The translations under genes and the position numbers were made by a program. Shown piece after piece: positions 52,652 to 64,000 of a DNA stretch of 64,000 nt; position 1 is the first letter of the stretch; the number at the start of each line of letters is the position of its first letter. Below the pieces are notes generated by a model. It worked only from the letters and a program-made list of their open reading frames with translations, ran no database searches and was not told where the DNA came from. The stretch is from Glaciozyma antarctica PI12 (lineage: Eukaryota; Basidiomycota; Microbotryomycetes; Kriegeriales; Camptobasidiaceae): contig KZ627160.1 in NCBI GenBank assembly GCA_002917775.1, positions 789,694-853,693 on the forward strand, read 5' to 3'.

Positions 52652-53695
52652 TCACTCCTCCTCGGAGTTGTTGTCCTCCCAATCCACCACTGTCGCCGCC
52701 AACGCCTTCTTCAAAGTCCCCTCCGTCATACACTCCACATTCGCCTTCTCCGCCTCCAAAAGCGTCCCAGAAACCGCCACATTCATCCGATATACCTTGA
52801 TCCTCATCCGATGCTTCCTCTACGCACCGAGCTTCGCAATCCTCCCCTTGATGAGCGATCCGCTCACTGCGTCCTCGAGGAGGGCGACCTCGGCACTCGC
52901 TTCCAGCTCCTTAAACGCCACGTCGAGGTAGGTGTCGTCGAATGGTATCGAGGCAGCCCGTCTGCTCGGATCCGAGAGCCATTCGAGGACGAAAAAGCGG
53001 AAGGCGTGTCGGAAGAAGGAGTTGCGGGTAAAGAATTTCATGCGGATGGTGAAGACGGGATTGATGTTGAGATTGGCGATGCGGTAGGACGGCCAGAAGG
53101 AGAGGTTGGTCTCGAATTAGTCGCCGAGGTACCGGTAGAGATGGAGGCGGAGGGAGGCGATGGCGAGGTCGCGAGCGAGGCGCTGAGGAGTTTCCAGTAT
53201 TTCTGTGAGAGGGAGGTGAGCTTGCTTTGGATTTTAAGGGACGAAAGAAAGGGACGAACATAGCAGGGATCGCATCTCGGTTCTTGCTGCCGAGGACTTC
53301 AGCAATCGTGCCGCGCTCGCCGTTCGCGACCAGCAGTTCGACGACATCCTGCTCGCTGACTGCGGTCGACAGAGTTTCAGTACCTCGCGCTTCCGATCGA
53401 ACGAGGAAGCGAACTCACCTTGCTTCGATATCGCATACGCATCACTCTCACCTCTCACCAGCGCAGCTTGTCTAAACGTCGTCGGATCCTCCCCACAAAT
53501 CATCTTATGCGCCGGCCAAGCCTACCTCTTTTCAGCAATCGCATCCTATCAAACGAGGAACGGACGCACGAGGTTCTGGTGCTCGGTAGAGCAGTAGACG
53601 ACCGCTTGGCATTTCCTGCAACGGCCCGTGGTGGGGACGGAACATATGGCGTATTCGGAGGCGCAGGCGTCGCAGCAGATCCCCGTCGTATCCAT
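52652..53695 (-). pseudogene. MYND zinc-finger gene, locus G (body type 2), with two in-frame stops
   Basis: The start at 53695 (MDTTGICCDACASEYAICSV) has a variant N-terminus; the finger continues GRCRKCQAVVYCSTEHQNL, intron, AWPAHKMICGEDP and LVRGESDAYAISKQG, close to locus H. After a long intron (about 280 nt) the last exon reads RLARDLAIASLRLHLYRYLG, then TAA (complement of 53117-53119), then FETNLSFWPSYRIANLNINP, FRFFVLEWLSDPSRRAASIP and ALLEDAVSGSLIKGRIAKLG. A second stop, TAG (complement of 52820-52822), is followed by about 55 more codons in the same frame that also look coding (LEAEKANVECMTEGTLKKAL), to TGA at 52652-52654. Coding quality on both sides of each stop suggests recent decay or sequence error. 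Confidence 0.68.
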
Positions 53696-54161
53696 CGCGC
53701 GGCCTGAGAAGGAACGAGGTCAGCGCGCTCTCTCTCTCCCAGCTAGTCCATGTGCTCCCACTCTCTGTACCTGAACCAGCGCAAGTATCCCTCGGGGGGG
53801 TGCGCTGGAACAGGGGAAGCTCTTCGCTCCCACCGCGCAGCCTCCGTCCCTGGCTTGGTGCTGTTCAAGACCTCGGCGGGGGGGACTCACCAGCTTGGCT
53901 CTCCTTCTCAAGGGATGCGGCTTCGAAGGAGGGGAAGCAGACTTTGGAGGAGCTGATTCGAGCAGGAGCGGGATGGAGTAGAGGCTGAAGGGGCGCGGAA
54001 GGAGAACAAAGGGAAGACGAGAGGTGCGAGCGGATCCTGCCGAGTCCGCACCTTCGTCGCTTGCTCAGAACTTTCCCTGCTGCAAACAGCAATACACCTG
54101 CAGGCATGAAAATACCAAGGAGCGCAGCGCTACAAAAAGCTAAATTCCGCACCGCGCACCC
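53696..54161. other. Intergenic between MYND loci H and G
   Basis: Both neighbours are on the minus strand, so this would be the promoter of G and the 3' flank of H. No other feature is seen. Confidence 0.4.
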
Positions 54162-55202
54162 TCATCGATCATCCCCATAATCCCAAGTCCCCGCCCAAGC
54201 GTCCCTCAACCCCTCCCTCGCCCTCTCCTCCATCTCCCAATTTTCCTCCTCCATCAACCTCTTCGACTCGACCCTACTCATCCCCTCCCTAACCCTCTTC
54301 TCATGCCTCCTCCCAGCCCCGATCCACGAGATCTGCTTCGTAAACATCGTGCCGTTCACCCCGTCCTCGGCTACCGCGACGTCTCGGATCGATTCGAGAC
54401 GCGCGAAAGCGATATCGGCGTAGCTGTCGACGAAAGGCGTCGATTCGGGTCGCTTGCGAGGGTCCGAAAACCATTCGAGGACGAAGAAATCAAAGGCGGC
54501 TCGGAGGAGCGAGTTGCGAGTGGAGGGCGACATGCGATCGGCGTAGACGAGCTGGTGGATTTTGGTAGCGGCAATGCGGTAGAAGGGATAAAGAGAAAGA
54601 GCCGTTGTTTTGAGGAGGGTGCCGGGGTGCGGCTGGAGGTGAACGCGGAGGGAGCTGATCGTATAGTCGCGGTGGTAGGGGGTCTTGGAAGCGAGGGAGG
54701 CGTTGAGGAGGTTCCAGGATGTCTGACAACGTCGATAGCTCTCGTCAGCGTGGGACTTCGACAGGGACAGGTGGCGGGACAAACCTCGAAAGGGTCGGAG
54801 TTGGCATCTCGCTGGCGGAGCACTTGGACGATCGCGCCGTCCTCACCAGCCTCAACCGTAATGCCAAGAGCATCGCTATCGGCCGCTGTAGAAAATATGG
54901 GTTAGTGATTGCAGCACCGGGAGAAAACTGTGAGAAAGGAAGCACCATTCTTCGACAGCGCGTACGCATCGCTCTCGGCTCTCGTCACGGGTGCTTGGTG
55001 AAAGACCGCAGGATCCTTGCCGCAGAGCATCTTGTGAGCGGGCCAAACCTGAATACGAGTCTTCGTCAGCTTTGGAACCACTCGAGAGGGAACGAAAACG
55101 CCCGAGAGATTGATGAGCGGCCGAGCAGTAGAAGGCGGTCTTGCATTTGGCACAGCATTTCGAAGCTAGCTTGAAGCAGACGGCGCATTCTTGCAAGCTC
55201 AT
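54162..55202 (-). CDS. MYND zinc-finger protein, locus H (body type 2), intact
   Basis: The start at 55202 (MSLQECAVCFKLASKCCAKC) gives a full finger: CxxC in ECAVC, CAKC, AFYCSAAHQSL, intron, VWPAHKMLCGKDP. A conserved linker follows (VTRAESDAYALSKNG), then LGITVEAGEDGAIVQVLRQR, DANSDPFE, an intron with CTGAC branch, and the last exon SWNLLNASLASKTPYHRDYT, ISSLRVHLQPHPGTLL, AAFDFFVLEWFSDPRKRPES and DIAFARLESIRDVAVAEDGV. It ends in a charged helix and GTWDYGDDR at 54162. No stop or frame change was found. The body shares the linker layout of type 1 loci (xPLE or xPFE before the last exon), which suggests distant common origin, but the sequence differs. Function unknown. Confidence 0.85.
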
Positions 55203-56095
55203 CGTGTTCTTGATTGAGCTGTGGTGCGATGGGGAGAGAGGGGAGTCGGCTCAGCTCTTGAATCTACGTCCTGAGGACCGCCGAGCGAGCGAGCCTCCGT
55301 CTGAAAAAGCAGGGCTCCTTCCAGGACAGCTCCGCTCCCTTTTGTGATTATCCAGCCTCGTACTCTCAGCTTTGTTACCTCCTCAGGAACGAACAGCCCT
55401 CCCACACGCGCCTCCTTCACCCTTCGCTCCGCCTCCAACATGGTCTCCTCCACCATGGCCGCTCGCAGTCCGCCTCCAGCGATCCATTAACAGCTCCACC
55501 TATCCATAACTCCTGTTCGAATCCACGCGCACGCACTCACCAGGGAAGCTCGGTTCCTCGTCGCGGAGCGGTTCGAGGATCGAGCTGGTAGGAGTACGAC
55601 GGTTCGGCACGGGGAGGGGCTGCGCTGGTACCGTTTTTGCGCTCCAGCGAGGGAGTAAAGAGAGGCGAAGGAGTCAAAATGAGAGAAGGAAGTCAACCCG
55701 CACCGCTTCGGCGCTTTCGCCGAGTGGGGAGGAGCGAGCTCCCTCGACCTTTCGAGGGTGACTTCCTCCCTCTGCTCGACAGCTGATCAGCCAGCTTGCA
55801 CGCTCCTCAGTCCCCACTGGACGTCCGCTTCTTGGTCAAGGTGAGCGTGGTGGAGCCACCCTCCTCGGAGAGCGCGAAACGGGGAGGAGGACAAAGGGAG
55901 GCTGCTGTTCCTCCCCAAATCGTAGCAGAGGTCAACGGCAAGATCGCTGAGTTCAGACGTAGGAGGACGCTGCGTGCTGCTGCCGCCTACCTCGTCCTTG
56001 TCGTCGTCGGCTTCGAGCAAGCGAGTCTCCACTTTCAAGCAGCTTGCTGACCTCTTTTCTCCTGAAACAGTCTCTCGTTGAAACAGTCTCTCGAG
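55203..56095. other. Divergent intergenic region between MYND loci H and I
   Basis: No supported gene. A minus-strand frame near 55456-55340 (MVEETMLEAERRVKEARVGG) looks protein-like but connects to nothing. Just before locus I the sequence AAACAGTCTCTCG occurs twice (near 56065 and 56081). Confidence 0.4.
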
Positions 56096-57145
56096 ATGAA
56101 TACGAAGGAGTGTGCCGTCTGCTCTGCAAAGGAATCGCACCGCTGCTCGAAGTGCGGGCTCGCTGCGTACTGCTCTCTCGCTCGCCAAGCTCTCGTGAGT
56201 CTTCGCCACCTCTTTTCCGCCTATTCTGACTTTGCATCGCTAGGTCTGGCCTTGCAAACACCAGAGGCTTTCGAGTCGCTGATGCAAATGTGTAACTGCA
56301 GCTGTTAGGTCGGACGATCCCGTCTTGGAGCGGTTCATCGGCGTCGACGAGAACATTACGATCGAGGAGCTCGTCCGGCGCATGCAACCCGACAAGGATC
56401 CTCTCGAAGTGAGTCGCTCGAAACGTATCCCTCCTTCCACGAACTAAGACTTCCGCGCAAAAGACTCACTGGCAGGACGTGCAACGCAACCTGGGGGCCG
56501 GCGATCCGACCCAGCGAAGCGTCAAACCGCGATTATCCGCAGCTTCATCTCGAACTGCCGCCCCGACTCCGAATTCCTCAAAGTCCCTCCCATGTCCGCT
56601 TTCTACGACGTCGCAGTGCTCGAGAACATTCTCCTCTCCGACTCCGATCCCACTCGCGCTGTCTCGTTCCTCCTGCACCGAGCGTACGACCACGCGACAC
56701 TGATATCACTGCTCAAGTATCTACGGCACAACACCGCACCACCGGAGCCAGCTCATTTAAAAGCCACGTTCAGCAGGATGGTCTTGGCGGTGCAGGCGCT
56801 GTACGCTGAACTGGGGACGCCGATGGAAAACACGCTGCAGCGGTTCCTGGACTTGAGCACTATCATGTGTCGATCCGGCTTATGGGCGGCATGAGCCCCG
56901 CCGAAGATCAACTTCGCGTGGCGGAGGCGATCGAGGTTATGAAGGAGGTTTACCCTCTGTTCGAGGAGGATGGCTCGGTCCGGCGAGGAGACCACGGTGC
57001 GTCCTTGGGTTTTTGATGACGCTTTGGGAGTTTCGCTGATCAGGGCTTGGAGAAGGGTATGCGTCGGAAAGCGCGGGGGATCAAGGTCGTTGGGTTCCTT
57101 GAGCTAGGACGGAGGGAATGCTGGAGGAGCGATAAACACGATTGA
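56096..57145 (+). pseudogene. MYND zinc-finger gene, locus I (body type 1), degenerate
   Basis: ATG at 56096 gives a perfect half finger (ECAVCSAKESHRCSKC, LAAYCSLARQAL), but the next exon reads VWPCKHQRLSSR and a stop where VWPxHKxxC is expected, so the last zinc ligands are lost. Coding resumes with VLERFIGVDENITIEELVRR and DKDPLE, an intron, then DVQRNLGAGDPTQRS. The frame shifts near 56523 into AIIRSFISNCRPDSEFLKVP and MSAFYDVAVLENILLSDSD, and again near 56855 into VSIRLMGGMSPAEDQLRVAE. With three breaks this is the most decayed copy that still has both ends. The final exon to TGA at 57143-57145 is uncertain. Confidence 0.7.
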
Positions 57146-57502
57146 GGGTTCGCGCTATCTTGCGAAGGTGGAAGCTTTGGCGAAGAGGATCGAGGTGGCT
57201 ACAATGGAGGCGGAGAGCAGAGAGGGCTGCGATATGCTGGGACCGAGGAGCTTTTAGAGCATGCTGCTCCCGTTGCTGGAGTTCTTGAGGAGACGCGAGG
57301 CGGCGAGCGTGTGATGAGCAGGAGCAGTTTGAGCAGACGACGATTCGGGAGTACGACTTGTTCTGAAGACGCGCAAAGGCGGGAGAGACTCTTCGAGAAA
57401 GCATACAAGAACTACCTCACCGCGCCTGTCCCATCTCGCCTCCTCACCACTCCACCATCTTTATCCCTCTCCCCTCGCAAACCGCAATAAGCTCCTCCGC
57501 GA
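57146..57502. other. Convergent intergenic region, with the out-of-frame end of the F-box gene
   Basis: Between locus I (plus) and the F-box gene (minus). From 57502 to 57444 the minus strand continues to look coding in another frame (ELIAVCEGRGIKMVEW). Confidence 0.45.
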
Positions 57503-58476
57503 CTACGAGCGCGTCTCCAGCGAAGGCAGCTCCGTCGCCGCGCTGATGATGAGGTCGATCCTCGAATCCGCCTCGAATCCGTCGCTCGGCGTCCAGATAG
57601 CGAAGGGGTTGAGCTCGAGAGTCGTGAGAGCGGGGAAGGTCGACCCGATTTCGGTGAGTGGCGGGAGAAGTTCGACGTGCGTGCGGAGGAGAGTGAGGTT
57701 GGGGAGAGGATGCCACGAGCACCGACTGGCGAGAGGAGAATGCTGCGTCGTGGTGTACTCCATAGGGAGGGATTGGAGGTCAGGGAAGGAGCGGAGGGTG
57801 TAAAAGACTATGATGAAAAATCCTTCACGGAGGTGGGTGCTGTCGAGGATGGAGAGTGTATCGAGAGTGTTGTACGAGACGAGGCACGTTGCGATGTCGT
57901 CGGTCCTCGCTCCTCGGAAGTATAACTTGGACGGACCGGAGGCGACGGTGCATGGCTCCTTGTTGCCACTTTTCGTGAATGAATAGCGTTGGGGAAGACC
58001 TGTGCTCAGATGCCAGTTGGAACCGTCGTCAGTCACAGCGTGCAGAGAGACGTACCGTGAGCGTTGACAGGCCAGCAGGGCAGGTCCACTCGGCACTCGA
58101 AGAACTCGATATCTTTCAAAGAAGGCAGAGCCAAGATCTGGTCCGGCACCACCTCCAACTCTAGCAGTCCTTCGCCCGACCACCTCGACGCTGCTCCCAG
58201 CGTGATCCTGCGCACCCTCGACCGAAATTCCGACGCATCGAGCAGCTCCAGGTAGTGTTCAAAGTTATCCTCATGAACGAGCACATTCTCCAGCAGCAGT
58301 CTCCGCGCGATAGGCAACCAGCTCTTGCAGACGAGGGAGGATGAGCAGAGGAAGCTCGAGACCGAGCTCCAGTGCGTCGTTCCTGCGTCGGATCGGCGTT
58401 CCTCTTCAACAAGCCGAGCGGTGGCGAGGGCGAGGATGTGGGAGACGATTTCGGGAGGGGTGTGTGGAGTTGGCAT
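57503..58476 (-). CDS. F-box protein
   Basis: Start at 58476 (MPTPHTPPEIVSHILALATA) with an F-box: PPEIVSHILALATARL, then SSFLCSSSLVCKSWLPIARR and LLENVLVHEDNF, the usual layout of fungal F-box proteins that recruit substrates to SCF ubiquitin ligase. One intron (near 58008-58054) follows VNAHG. The rest holds leucine-rich stretches (LPNLTLLRTHVELLPPLTEI, FPALTTLELNPF) that may form LRRs. The frame ends at TAG 57503-57505 right after ELPSLETRS, but two extra bases (GC in ACGCGCTCG) would explain this: without them the frame continues as ETLVVAEELIAVCEGRGIKM to TGA at 57444. It is probably 23 residues longer in reality, or truncated by an indel. A related broken F-box gene lies at 28.1-29.4 kb. 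Confidence 0.75.
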
Positions 58477-60087
58477 CGCGGGGGAGTCAGGATGGGGAGA
58501 GGAGGAGGTGCCTGCGCAGCTGGACGACGTGTGAGCTCTCGATCAGACTCGCGGTGAGTGGCTGGGCACTCACAGGTATCGAAGAGTGCAGGCGCAGTCC
58601 AGCAAGCGAGCTTGGCCAGGTCGAGGTAAACGTCGGAGGAAGACGAGCGCGACGACGACGGCGACCTTTCTTCTCCTCTCCCAGTCACCTCAGTTCAGTC
58701 AGCAGCGCCTCGAGGCACCTCTTAGGCCAGCCCAGGACCTGCTCGACCTGCCCAGTCGAACAGAACCTCAGCCTCAGCCCTCCAACCCGGCTCGTACAAG
58801 TACTCCCCGCACCTTCCAACACCGCGCCTCTCCTCGTCCAGCGCATCCACCACAGCAGCCTCTCTCCCTTCCGAGCATCCCAGCTTCTCCCCTGCATCCA
58901 CACGCCATCCCTCCAGCACGGCGTCTCTCGGAAACCGCCAGCCGACCCTTTCTGCACCAGGTCGATCAGCTCACGGCGAGAGGGAGGGACGGAGCGGTGT
59001 TTGGGGATCGCTGGGGGTGGGACGTGTGGGCTAGCTTCAGCAGTTTCAAGCTCTGCTCGCGATTTCCTGCGCGGAGGACACGGGACGTAGCTTGTTCAGG
59101 CCTCCTCAGAAGCTCACCTTGTCTGCTTCCCGAGTTCGCAGCTGCTTTCAGCAGAGTTGAGGGCGTACTGGAGAATCAAGCTCCGGAATTTCTTTTGCGA
59201 GTGTGGGACGTGATGGTGACGGCGCTGGGACGATGGCGATAGAGCTTACGCAGGAACGCCGTCTTCGAAGCGACGTTACGTCGGCAGACGCGCTCGGGTC
59301 ACTACTTGTTCCTCTCTGCGTTCTGCGCCCCAAGACGTCCTCGTTGCACTGCCCGTCCTCACGATGGTTTCCGAGTCACCGTGCGCCCTATGTAGGTAGG
59401 AAAAGGAGCGCACCCTCCTTCCGGTCCAGTCCGGCACGTTCGCAGGAGCCGCACTCCCCTCAGCCCGAAAGAAGAAGCGGCTGTGAACGGTGGGTGGTGC
59501 ACTGCGAGAGAGTTTGTGACGTCTTCTCGTTGAGCTCTCGTCGCGCGCGTTCTTTCCTTCAGCAATATACAGGCGATCGCTCATCCCCTGCAAGGATCCG
59601 AGACCGCGAGTTCGGAGCTGCTCAATCTCCTCTCGAAGCTCCTCTCGAGACGAGCCCGTCCTTGACGGAAGCGACGACACCGTGGAAAGCGCCACAATCG
59701 AGCTCCTTGCTGCGCCTCATAAGCTCGTCGATTCCTGAGCAAGAGATCTCGTACGCGCGGTTCCCCATCTCCACCCTCGGCGGCGCACGACGTCGTCCGC
59801 GAGCAGAGCTTCAAGAGCAGAGATTCACGAACCCGCGAACGAGCAGCGAGAGAGCAGTACGACGAGCAGTCACCCGCGAGAGCCTTCCGAGCCCCTCCCT
59901 CACAAACCCCCATCGAGCCAACGCAGTCCCCTCATCCCCCACCTCTTCGCCCAAGCAGTCCACCCCTTCGCGCACCCGAGCAGTCCGCCCGACCCAAGCA
60001 GTCCTCCCTTCCCCCAGCACATCCAGAATCGAATCGGCAACAAAAAATCGTTTTGCACCATCCCCCTCCTCCCAAAGAGAAACACAA
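58477..60087. other. Gene-free stretch between the F-box and ubiquitin-L40 genes
   Basis: About 1.6 kb without a supported gene. A long plus-strand open frame (59203-60291) has biased Ser/Arg/Pro composition, no domain, and overlaps the ubiquitin-L40 gene antisense, so I do not call it. Confidence 0.4.
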
Positions 60088-60881
<794 letters not shown>

Positions 60882-62141
60882 CCTGGTCTGGGTTGGGCGA
60901 GTTTGTGGAGAGTCGTGTAGGCGGTAGGAGGGTGGTAGGAGAGAGGTCGTTGGTCGATGGGAAGGGAGGAGGACGCGGATCGGATGGCGAAATTCGAGCA
61001 GAGGTTGGAGAGGGTGGTGGGAGGTGATGGTAACGGAGTGGTTAGTACGGGTTCTATTGTTTAAGAGCAGAGTAGAGCAGAGTGAGAGATCGTACCTAGA
61101 TGATGATGGTTCACGACGAAAGAAGAGACCTGTCAATGGAGAGAAAAGTCTTCCCAAGGCTCAAAGGTGAGAACAAGTGAAATTGTCGAGTTAAATTTCA
61201 GCTGTGAACTTGGCCCGATCCAGGCTGAGGCGGGGGCGCCTCTCCTCTCGACAGAGTTCTCCCCGAGTTCGAAACTGCTTCAAGCTACCTTAGGCGATAC
61301 GTGAACCTCTGCCGCGAAGACTCGCCGACCGAACCCTCGATTCTCCCTCTGCTTGCAAGACTCCTCGTCGCCTCAGCCGGCGACGTATACGCTCGAGGGT
61401 CTGGTACTGTGCGGAAGAGGGGGATCCAGTTGACGAGAGACCAGCTCAGTAAGACAACAAAAGGGTATGGCTTACGCCGAAGAAGGTCTGTAATGAGACG
61501 CGGATTCGACGAGGAGCGAGGCGTCGTTCCTCGTCAACAGGAACAGTGTGTCTCCTCTCCCTCCTTCAACAGCACGAGCGTGCTAACCAAACGCTTCAGA
61601 TCCCTCTACAAGACTTCCCGCCACAATCCTGACAGAGCTTCAACCCGATCAGCTCGCCCTCCGTCCCATCAACTTGTTCCGTTTATTCCTCTCTCCATCC
61701 TTGCCCAAAAGGGACGTCCATACACGCCGCTTCCAATTACTGCGTTCTAGACGCTCTATTAATACGTTAATACGTTGCAGAATCAGCAGTGCTTCGCCGA
61801 CTACATGGGGAGAACTCGAAGCGGACTCCGGGAGCTAGCAAAAAAAGAAAAAAGGACCTGCCGACTTCAATCAACCTCTCCGGGCCACATACTCCTCCTC
61901 CAGAAGACCCTCTTGTCCGTACCACGACCTCGACGAGAGAAGAAAAGACGAATAAAATCGACTCCGGTCGAATCGAGGTCGTCGCGTTTCTCTCGATCCC
62001 CCAGCCACGCGTTCCTTCTCTCTCACCCCCACCACCATTCTCCCCCTCCTCCGCCACCCCCTACCGCGCACCATACGCCAATCCACCCTCTCCTCCTTCC
62101 TCCCCACCTCACCCCGTTCGATCACCACCCCTCCTCGTTCG
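60882..62141. other. Divergent promoter region between ubiquitin-L40 and photolyase genes
   Basis: Upstream of both genes. It contains C/T-rich runs (61980-62130) just before the photolyase start. No gene was recognised in it. Confidence 0.4.
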
Positions 62142-64000
62142 ATGCCGCCCAAACGACCCGCCAGCTCCTCCGCTTCCGCCCCAGCTAAGAAGGCTAAAGC
62201 GGTCGTAGTGGACCCAGAAGTCGCGGCGGAGATGGCGAGTACCCCGCTCGCGAAACTGTATCGAGCGATGGACGAGGCGGGGAAGCTCAAGGCCGCTTCG
62301 GCGAAGAAGGAGGGCGTAGTGGTGTACTGGATGAGGTGCGTTTCCCTCCCGTCTCGCGCTGGGGTGGTAGCTGATACGGAGAGCAGGAACAAGGATCTTC
62401 GATTGGAGGATAACCGCGCGTTGGCACTGGCGTCTGGGACGGCGGAACGACTCGCTCGTCCCCTCGTCGTGCTGCACATCTTCTCTACTGGAGATTATGA
62501 GGCGCATGATCGCTCGCCTCGTCGTATCGATTTTCAGCTTAGGGCACTCAGGCTGCTGCAAGTTGAGCTGGGGAAGAAGAACGTACCGCTGTTTAGCGTC
62601 ATTTGGGAGGAGAGGGGGGAGGTGGAGAGGAAGCTTGCGAGCTTGCTTGGGGAGTGGGGAGCGACGCATTTGTTTGGGAACGTCGAGTATGAGGTCGATG
62701 AGCTGAGGAGGGATGAGAAGGTCGTTAGGGCGGCGATGGAGGCGAGGAAGACAGGAGAGGGGTGGGGAGGCTCGGTGGCGTTCGTCAAGGATCTCTGCGT
62801 CGTCGGGCCAGGCGAGGTACTCACCCAGGTTCGTCCCTCCTTCCTACTACGAACTACGCACGCTGATGTAGAGATGGACGCAGCAAGGGAAGCCTTACTC
62901 GGTCTACTCACCCTGGTACAAGAACTGGGCCAACACCATCGCTCAGAACCCTCTCGACTACCTCGAGGACGCCGGATCGCTCGTGCCTAACCCCCTCCCT
63001 CTCTCGCCGCTCCTTACCACGCTCATGGCGCACCAACTCCCGGCTTCGATCCCTGGATACTCGCTCAGCCCCGAAGATCAGGCGACGATGAACGCGCTTT
63101 GGCCTGTAGGCGAGGACGTCTGCCAGCAGGTCCGCATTCTCCTGCTCCCCCATCGCCAGAATCTGACGACCCCGCAGATCCTGCAACGCTTCCTCAAAAC
63201 CAAGATCCGCGAACAGCATTTCCACCTCCCTCCTCTCGCTCCAGGCGCTTCAGAAGTTGATCTCAAGCACTCCAAGATCGGAGAATACGGCACGGGTCGT
63301 AACCGCGTCGACCTCGACGGAACAAGCCACATCTCGTTCGTCCCCTCCCCTCTCTTCGTCGAGCGAAGCTGATGAGAGAAGGGCGTACCTCGCTGCGGGG
63401 ATGGTCTCGCCGAGGCAGTGTTTGAGAGCTAGTATGGAGCTCACGGGCGGGAGGTTGGTGACGGAGAAAGATGGGAGTTCGGGAGTCGGTGTGTGGGTCT
63501 CCGAGATCGCTTGGAGGGATTTCTACCAGCATGTACGTCCTTCTCCCATCGTTTCTCGGGGCGAAGCTGATGGGTATACAGGTGCTGGCGGCGTGGCCAC
63601 GCGTCTGTATGGGAAGGCCGTTCAACCTCAAGTTTGATAACATCGTTTGGGAGGAGAGCGAGGAGAAGTTGCAGGCGTGGAAGGACGGCAAGACGGGGTT
63701 CCCGATCGTTGATGCCGTGCGTTCTTTCGCCTTGTCGATGGGGTGCGGGGCTGATGGGCAGAGCAGGCTATGCGGTCGTTGAAAGTCCAAGGATACATGC
63801 ACGTACGTCCCTCTCCCCACTCCCACTCGGTCGCGCGAGCTGACGCTTCGCAGAACCGCTGCCGCATGATCGTCGCCATGTTCCTCACCAAGGTACGTTC
63901 CTCCCGTAGCGACGAACGAGCGTGTGCTAAAGGACGTTGCAGGACCTCCTCCTCGATTGGCGTCTTGGAGAAAAGTGGTTCATGCAGAACCTCATCGACG
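62142..64000 (+). CDS. PHR1: Class I DNA photolyase (CPD photolyase/cryptochrome family), 3' end outside the window
   Basis: Blue-light flavoenzyme that reverts UV-induced pyrimidine dimers. The start at 62142 is followed by a Lys/Ala-rich leader (PPKRPASSSASAPAKKAKAV) that could be a nuclear or mitochondrial signal. The photolyase N-domain shows VVVYWMR across an intron to NKDLRLEDNRALALA, VVLHIFSTGDYEAHDRSPRR and RIDFQLRALRLLQVELGKKN. The FAD domain follows: KPYSVYSPWYKNWANTI, HISAYLAAGMVSPRQC, WVSEIAWRDFYQHVLAAWPR, NIVWEESEEKLQAWKDGKTG, FPIVDAAMRSLKVQGYMHNR, CRMIVAMFLTKDLLLDWRLG and EKWFMQNLID at the edge. These match class I photolyases such as yeast Phr1. One intron (63130-63177, 48 nt) is in frame and stop-free. 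The C-terminal active-site segment lies beyond 64000. Confidence 0.94.

Overview
The window looks like nuclear DNA of a basidiomycete red yeast, most likely Sporidiobolales (Rhodotorula/Rhodosporidium/Sporobolomyces type). This is inferred from high GC, densely intron-split genes, very short introns (mostly 47-65 nt) with GTRNGT donors and a GCTGAC/CTAAC-like branch site just before CAG, and the gene set. I ran no database search; names rest on recognised motifs.

Layout. 1-518: acidic/lysine-rich 3' end of a nuclear-type gene. 2445-6997: mitochondrial RNA polymerase RPO41. 7296-7571: a small KEOPS GON7-like ORF. 8922-10823: an unrecognised disordered protein. 11241-14119: a vanillyl-alcohol-oxidase flavoenzyme in 20 exons. 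18536-14382 (minus): a CSC1/OSCA/TMEM63 stress-gated channel. 24668-27619 (minus): a two-RRM RNA-binding protein, with an inverted partial copy at 35426-35978. 28.1-29.4 kb: a broken F-box/LRR gene. 29865-31341: Rab5/Ypt5. 31515-32533 (minus): DASH subunit Duo1. 32922-34377 (minus): a 2OG-Fe(II) oxygenase. 39680-44054: Kin4-type kinase. 44699-47057: a GMC oxidoreductase. 49512-52391 (minus): coatomer delta. 57503-58476 (minus): an F-box protein. 60088-60881 (minus): ubiquitin-L40 fusion. 62142 to the end: a class I DNA photolyase, cut by the window edge.

The most unusual content is a dispersed family of MYND zinc-finger genes: nine loci (called A-I here) at 19.5-24.5, 36.7-37.7, 47.4-49.2 and 52.6-57.1 kb, on both strands. 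Eight begin with the same short MYND exon and an intron at the same place, followed by one of three dissimilar C-terminal bodies. Only E and H read through without a break. A, B, C and G carry in-frame stops, D and I are frameshifted, and F has lost its MYND end. B also carries a 120-bp tandem duplication of its second MYND exon.

Assembly quality matters here. A 578-base run of N (35979-36556) is flanked by two arms that are near-identical, in inverted orientation and collinear, to 27068-27625 and 22730-23075, so about 4 kb may be hidden in that gap. A lone N at 27644 sits between two copies of an 18-bp sequence, as at a contig join. Several well-conserved genes (Rab5, GMC, F-box) contain small apparent indels. 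Some breaks reported below may therefore be sequence errors. I saw no transposon, retroelement or CRISPR array and no convincing tRNA or rRNA gene.
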